This document shows positions 4,657 to 7,406 of a stretch of DNA of 7,406 nt, one piece after another. Made by a program: the position numbers and the translations under genes. The notes under the pieces are model-generated. The model ran no database searches, was not told where the DNA came from, and saw only the letters and a program-made list of their open reading frames with translations. The stretch comes from Chlamydiia bacterium (GTDB lineage: Bacteria > Chlamydiota > Chlamydiia > Chlamydiales > FEN-1388): positions 1-7,406 of the forward strand of contig JAQGPK010000219.1 of assembly GCA_028293095.1 (NCBI GenBank), in the 5' to 3' direction. The number at the start of each line of letters is the position of its first letter. Position 1 is the first letter of the stretch.

Positions 4657-6105
4657 TTAATTATTAATAAATGGATGAAAATTAAATGAATATAAATCAG
4701 GTTCATATGAAGCAGATCTTTTTATAAAGAATAGCTTCTCTTGAGAATACCATTGGACTTCCTCAAGAGCGGAGTTTTTATACTCTCGAATAAAAACCCC
4801 TTTTTCTATATCCCATACTTGCACTCCGTCAAATGAAGAGGTCATAAAATAGCGCGATTTTTCTTGGTGATAGATTTGATCATACTGACTCATAGTATGC
4901 GTTACAATAGTTTTTATAAGCTCTCCTGTTACAGTATTGAAAATCATAAATTTTGATTTTTGATTCTTTGGCACTATACAGAGATCATTGAGTGCTATAA
5001 ATAATTGATCTGATTCGATATCTAGGTGGATGGCGCGTATTCTAAAGGGGTGTGTATTAGTGAGAAGAGTATGCATATAGCTACCTGTCCTTGTATCCCA
5101 TATCCCTAGCTTTTGTTTGGATGCAAGAGGAGCAATCAAGAGGTTGTTTTTTGAAGAATACACTATGGATTTATTGGAGTGAAGATTACGTATGGTATGG
5201 AGACATTTTTTATTTTCAAAATCAAAAATTTTAACAAGGTCACATTCATTGGTAGTCGCTGCAATAAGGAGCCTTTTTTTTAGAGAATCAAACTCTATCC
5301 AGTGAATAGGTTTTCTTTGACCTTCTTCTTCTAATTTCAGGATGGTGCAGTTTTTATAATCGATGTCAGATCCATGGACTTGAAAGATATAGAGACTCCC
5401 CGCCACTGTGCCAATAAAAATGAACTGTTCTTGATACAGCAGGTAGCTAATAGGATCATCGACTTGGAAGTTTGTAAGCTCTTCAACCTTGAAGGGCATA
5501 TTTTCTGATGTAGGTGTCATCTGAAAAAGTTGAACTTGTTTTTTTGATGCTGCGATAAGGTGATTATGTTCTGGGTGCACACTTAAAAACTCAATAGGCT
5601 TATAAAAATAATCAGATTTAAGACTTAGGATATTTTTTCCATCTACAGTCCAAAAATTGAGAGGATGAGTTTGAGCCTCATACTCTGCAGAGTCGCCTGT
5701 AATTACCATCTTTAATCGCGGAACATAACAAAAGGTGTGAAAACTGTTTGGCTGTTTTTCCATATTAGAGAAGGGAAAAAGATTGCGACCTGTATTTTGA
5801 ATTACCGATTTTCTGACAAGACCTCGTATCAGACAGACTGTTGGAGTTAAGTAACTTGTTGTATATCTTTTATACTCTTTGTTGACGCATCGTAAAGCTA
5901 GTAAGCTTTGATTATCGAGATAATCGTTTATAGAAAATAGAACGAATTTTGGTAATAGTGTAGGCGATATTTTTTTGCTATACAGGCGCTTTATTTTTCG
6001 GCACCATCCTTGAGCCAAAAGAGTTTCAGTAGCTGTATTACTGAGCGGTTGGAGAATATTTTGATTAAGAAATGAGAGAGTGTTTGTTACATATAAAAAA
6101 GCCAT
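4657..6105 (-). CDS. F-box and WD40-like propeller protein, candidate SCF-mimic effector
   Basis: The 482-residue protein (from ATG 6105) has an F-box-like segment at about 50-86 (LPKFVLFSINDYLDNQSLLA then RCVNKEYKRY), matching the pattern LP-x2-(I/V)L-x2-I-x2-YL-x3-xLL-x4-V-(C/N)K-x-(W/Y). From about 125 to the end come seven or eight propeller-like repeats, several ending in W/F-D-x-x-x-G-like strands: FWTVDGK (151), IFDFENK (293), IWDTRTG (335), IFNTVTG (388), VWDIEKG (430). Eukaryotic F-box/WD40 proteins bind Skp1 and present substrates to SCF ubiquitin ligases; bacteria with this layout are thought to use it on host proteins. Start choice: a TTG at 6132 extends the frame by 9 residues, but it has no ribosome site and lies only 6 nt from the predicted transcription start, whereas ATG 6105 follows AGGG (6112-6109). 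The N-terminus is hydrophobic (MAFLYVTNTLSFL). The next gene follows after 6 nt. Confidence 0.8.
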   Translation of the reverse strand: MAFLYVTNTLSFLNQNILQPLSNTATETLLAQGWCRKIKRLYSKKISPTLLPKFVLFSINDYLDNQSLLALRCVNKEYKRYTTSYLTPTVCLIRGLVRKSVIQNTGRNLFPFSNMEKQPNSFHTFCYVPRLKMVITGDSAEYEAQTHPLNFWTVDGKNILSLKSDYFYKPIEFLSVHPEHNHLIAASKKQVQLFQMTPTSENMPFKVEELTNFQVDDPISYLLYQEQFIFIGTVAGSLYIFQVHGSDIDYKNCTILKLEEEGQRKPIHWIEFDSLKKRLLIAATTNECDLVKIFDFENKKCLHTIRNLHSNKSIVYSSKNNLLIAPLASKQKLGIWDTRTGSYMHTLLTNTHPFRIRAIHLDIESDQLFIALNDLCIVPKNQKSKFMIFNTVTGELIKTIVTHTMSQYDQIYHQEKSRYFMTSSFDGVQVWDIEKGVFIREYKNSALEEVQWYSQEKLFFIKRSASYEPDLYSFNFHPFINN

Positions 6106-6144
6106 AAGCCCTAAAGAATAATCTAAATACAAACAGATTATCTT

Positions 6145-6173
6145 ACTATAGGATTTAATTCAACTGCTGGAAA
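6145..6173 (-). promoter_or_regulatory. Candidate promoter of the F-box/WD40-like gene
   Basis: On the minus strand TTTCCA (6173-6168, 4 of 6) and TATAGT (6150-6145, 5 of 6) are separated by 17 nt. The predicted start near 6138 gives a 33-nt leader to ATG 6105 but only about 6 nt to the TTG at 6132, which favours the ATG start. It lies in the 63-nt gap after the CaaX gene. Confidence 0.5.
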
Positions 6174-6195
6174 CTTTGATTACTACGAGTAAACA

Positions 6196-6717
6196 TTACA
6201 AAATAGTACAAGGAGGAGATGTGCAGCACGAACCATCAAGGTATTGATCGACTTCTCCTGGCACTTTTTCCAGATAATCCAAGGGAATATTTTTTGTGTA
6301 TCTTGAGTCCATACTTTGGATTGCTATGCAACTTACGGATATTATAAATTTTCGTCTTTTCTCAGAATCTACCAGTGAGTCTTTAAGATTCGTATCAACA
6401 AATTTTTCTGCTCTTTTAATAACATCTTTTAAGGAAATATTTTTAGTTTGTTGACTGAATGGTGTAAAGTATTTTGTGATGTTTCTAAGCAGCTTGATTT
6501 GACGCCGCTCTCTCTTTAGTATTATTTCTCTGTCTTCTAGGCGTGGATGATCAATGATAGTTTCTAAACTATCTGTTCTTTGAGAATTATTTATCCCTGC
6601 TGGTTCAGGTTCTGGCAAAACTTCTGGCAAGATCTCTTGATCTGGTTGATCAGAAAATGAGACACAGCTTACGAAAGAATCATAGCTATACGTTCTATTA
6701 CCTACTATTGCGTCCAT
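6196..6717 (-). CDS. Hydrophilic protein with C-terminal CaaX box, candidate prenylated effector
   Basis: The 173-residue protein ends in SCCTSPPCTIL. The last four residues, Cys170-Thr-Ile-Leu, fit the eukaryotic CaaX prenylation signal; final Leu is the usual geranylgeranyl preference. Cys164 and Cys165 just upstream resemble the extra cysteines that are palmitoylated in Ras-family tails. Bacteria lack protein prenyltransferases, so such a box makes sense only for a protein delivered into a eukaryotic host, as shown for some Legionella effectors such as AnkB. The body has an acidic Pro-rich stretch (about 26-39, ILPEVLPEPEP), a basic patch (68-78, LKRERRQIKLL) and an apparently helical charged region (92-140). 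No enzyme motif, signal peptide or membrane span is visible. ATG 6717 follows GGTG (6728-6725). It precedes the F-box gene by 63 nt on the same strand and diverges from the SMR gene. Host prenylation is inference. Confidence 0.75.
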   Translation of the reverse strand: MDAIVGNRTYSYDSFVSCVSFSDQPDQEILPEVLPEPEPAGINNSQRTDSLETIIDHPRLEDREIILKRERRQIKLLRNITKYFTPFSQQTKNISLKDVIKRAEKFVDTNLKDSLVDSEKRRKFIISVSCIAIQSMDSRYTKNIPLDYLEKVPGEVDQYLDGSCCTSPPCTIL

Positions 6718-6742
6718 TATAGTTCACCAATTTTTTTGCCTT

Positions 6743-6773
6743 TAGCTATAGCTTCCATAGCTATATTTTGCAA
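6743..6773 (-). promoter_or_regulatory. Promoter with overlapping TAGCTATA direct repeats upstream of the CaaX gene
   Basis: On the minus strand TTGCAA (6773-6768) and TATAGC (6750-6745) are 17 nt apart; the -35 is identical to that of acpP. The octamer TAGCTATA occurs at 6743-6750, covering the -10, and again at 6758-6765, within the spacer, 15 nt apart. AGCTATAGCT around 6744-6753 is also a perfect palindrome. Repeats on the core promoter suggest an operator, but no regulator is known. Confidence 0.45.
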
Positions 6774-6843
6774 CAATCTTATGGTATGAATTAACGAAAA
6801 CCGTATATATGGAATACTTCACACTATAACAAGACTGGTAGAT

Positions 6844-7167
6844 ATGCAGGCATGGGTATGGCTATTGATTGCGATCTGTTTTGAGGTTGCAGGAACAGTA
6901 TCATTAAAAATTTCTAATGGTTTTGCAAATCTCATTCCCACAATTGGGACATTCTTTTGCTATGGAATAAGCTTTATGACTCTCGCTTTTGCACTGAAGA
7001 AAATGGATATTAGCCTTGCCTATGCTATCTGGGCAGGAGTTGGAACGGCAGTTATCGCCTGTATAGGAGTTCTCTATTTTGATGAGCCTGTATCCATACT
7101 AAAAGTACTTTCACTAAGCTTTATTATTTTAGGAGTTATTGGCCTGAATTTAGTTACAGCGCATTAA
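6844..7167 (+). CDS. Small multidrug resistance (SMR/EmrE-type) transporter
   Basis: The 107-residue protein has the standard SMR length and four membrane helices. It carries the essential Glu14 (AICFEVAGT), which alternately binds protons and cationic substrates in EmrE, and Tyr40, Tyr60 and Trp63 at the matching positions. The GT-x2-LK-x-S-x-GF loop and AYAIWAGVGTA segment are classic family signatures. SMR proteins are antiparallel homodimers, or heterodimers of two paralogues, in the inner membrane that exchange protons for hydrophobic cations. The AYAIWAGVG wording favours the drug-export (Qac/EmrE) branch over the guanidinium (Gdx/SugE) branch, with moderate confidence. No second SMR gene adjoins it, suggesting a homodimer. 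The ribosome site is weak (TGGTAGAT before ATG 6844). TATAAC at 6825-6830 is a possible -10 without a clear -35. Transcription probably stops at the hairpin 7179-7218. Confidence 0.93.
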   Translation: MQAWVWLLIAICFEVAGTVSLKISNGFANLIPTIGTFFCYGISFMTLAFALKKMDISLAYAIWAGVGTAVIACIGVLYFDEPVSILKVLSLSFIILGVIGLNLVTAH

Positions 7168-7178
7168 TAGACAAAAAT

Positions 7179-7218
7179 TCATCCAATGGCTTTATTATAT
7201 ATTAGAACCATTGGATGA
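7179..7218. terminator. Hairpin terminator between convergent SMR and right-edge genes
   Basis: TCATCCAATGG (7179-7189) pairs perfectly over 11 bp with CCATTGGATGA (7208-7218), with an 18-nt loop. The A-run at 7173-7177 gives a U-tract for minus-strand transcripts coming from the right-edge gene. In the plus direction only scattered Ts follow, so termination of the SMR transcript may be weaker. Confidence 0.7.
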
Positions 7219-7231
7219 GTTATTATAAAAA

Positions 7232-7406
7232 TTAATCGACTTCTGGGTTTTCTCCAACTACTTCAATACGTGGCGTTGGCAAAATGGCATCAAAGTGTGT
7301 GGCTGCTTCTCGATACAGTAAAAAATGTTCATCGGCTGCATGAGGATTTGCTTGATATCGAATTGCAGAGTTTCTATTTACTCTCCCCTCTTGAGCAACC
7401 TTTTCT
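7232..7406 (-). CDS. C-terminal end of an unrecognised protein (partial)
   Basis: The minus strand is open from the window edge to TAA at 7234-7232, giving the last 57 residues of a protein whose start lies outside the window. The tail is hydrophilic, with a charged start (EKVAQEGRVNRNSAIRYQ), a middle segment PHAADEHFLLYREAATHF and an ending ILPTPRIEVVGENPEVD. I do not recognise a family and see no membrane segment. Evidence that it is a real gene is that the frame stays open to the window edge and the codon use looks ordinary. It also ends just before a hairpin (7179-7218) whose U-tract is oriented for this strand. Confidence 0.6.
   Translation of the reverse strand, partial: EKVAQEGRVNRNSAIRYQANPHAADEHFLLYREAATHFDAILPTPRIEVVGENPEVD

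Noticed and set aside
6106..6132. TTG start at 6132 for the F-box/WD40-like gene
   Set aside because: There is no Shine-Dalgarno, and it is too close to the predicted transcription start near 6138. ATG 6105 has AGGG in front. It remains possible, at lower probability.

Overview
The window looks like a chromosomal segment from a low-GC obligate intracellular bacterium, most likely a Chlamydiota member of the amoeba-associated (Parachlamydiales-like) kind. The acyl carrier protein carries a DLNADSLDLTELIMTL core that I recognise as very close to chlamydial ACPs. The rest is dominated by eukaryotic-like or membrane proteins of the sort that intracellular bacteria use on host cells: leucine-rich repeats, an F-box plus WD40-like propeller, a C-terminal CaaX box, and Inc-like paired hydrophobic segments. 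The phylum is inferred from a few proteins and the genus cannot be named.

Layout. 1-105 is the 3' end of an mgtE-type Mg2+ transporter gene. 166-405 is acpP with its own promoter and a strong terminator. 621-1103 and 1215-1751 are tandem paralogues encoding two-transmembrane proteins, each followed by its own hairpin terminator. 1854-3053 encodes a secreted-looking LRR protein with a strict 25-residue repeat. 3073-about 3477 is a frameshifted pseudogene. Its N-terminal leader matches that of the small intact gene at 3575-3994, which itself keeps only one LRR-like unit. All of these genes are on the plus strand. A bidirectional terminator (4076-4115) separates them from a minus-strand block: 6717-6196 (CaaX-ended protein), 6105-4657 (F-box/WD40-like protein) and 4650-4273 (small membrane protein, 6 nt after the F-box gene). 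An unexplained 59-nt inverted-repeat element lies at 4174-4232. The right end has a small multidrug resistance (SMR) transporter (6844-7167, plus) divergent from the CaaX gene, then the C-terminal 57 codons of an unrecognised minus-strand gene (7406-7232).

How they fit together. mgtE, acpP and the SMR gene are housekeeping or transport genes flanking an accessory island of about 6.3 kb. Within the island, the F-box/WD40-like protein resembles a eukaryotic SCF ubiquitin-ligase substrate receptor. The adjacent CaaX protein resembles effectors that host prenyltransferases anchor to membranes. The LRR protein could bind host targets, and the paired hydrophobic proteins could sit in the inclusion membrane. 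This host-manipulation reading is inference from domain architecture. The middle of the island (about 3.1-4.05 kb) is visibly decaying, with frameshifts and several short tandem duplications. I see no tRNA, rRNA, CRISPR array or transposase.
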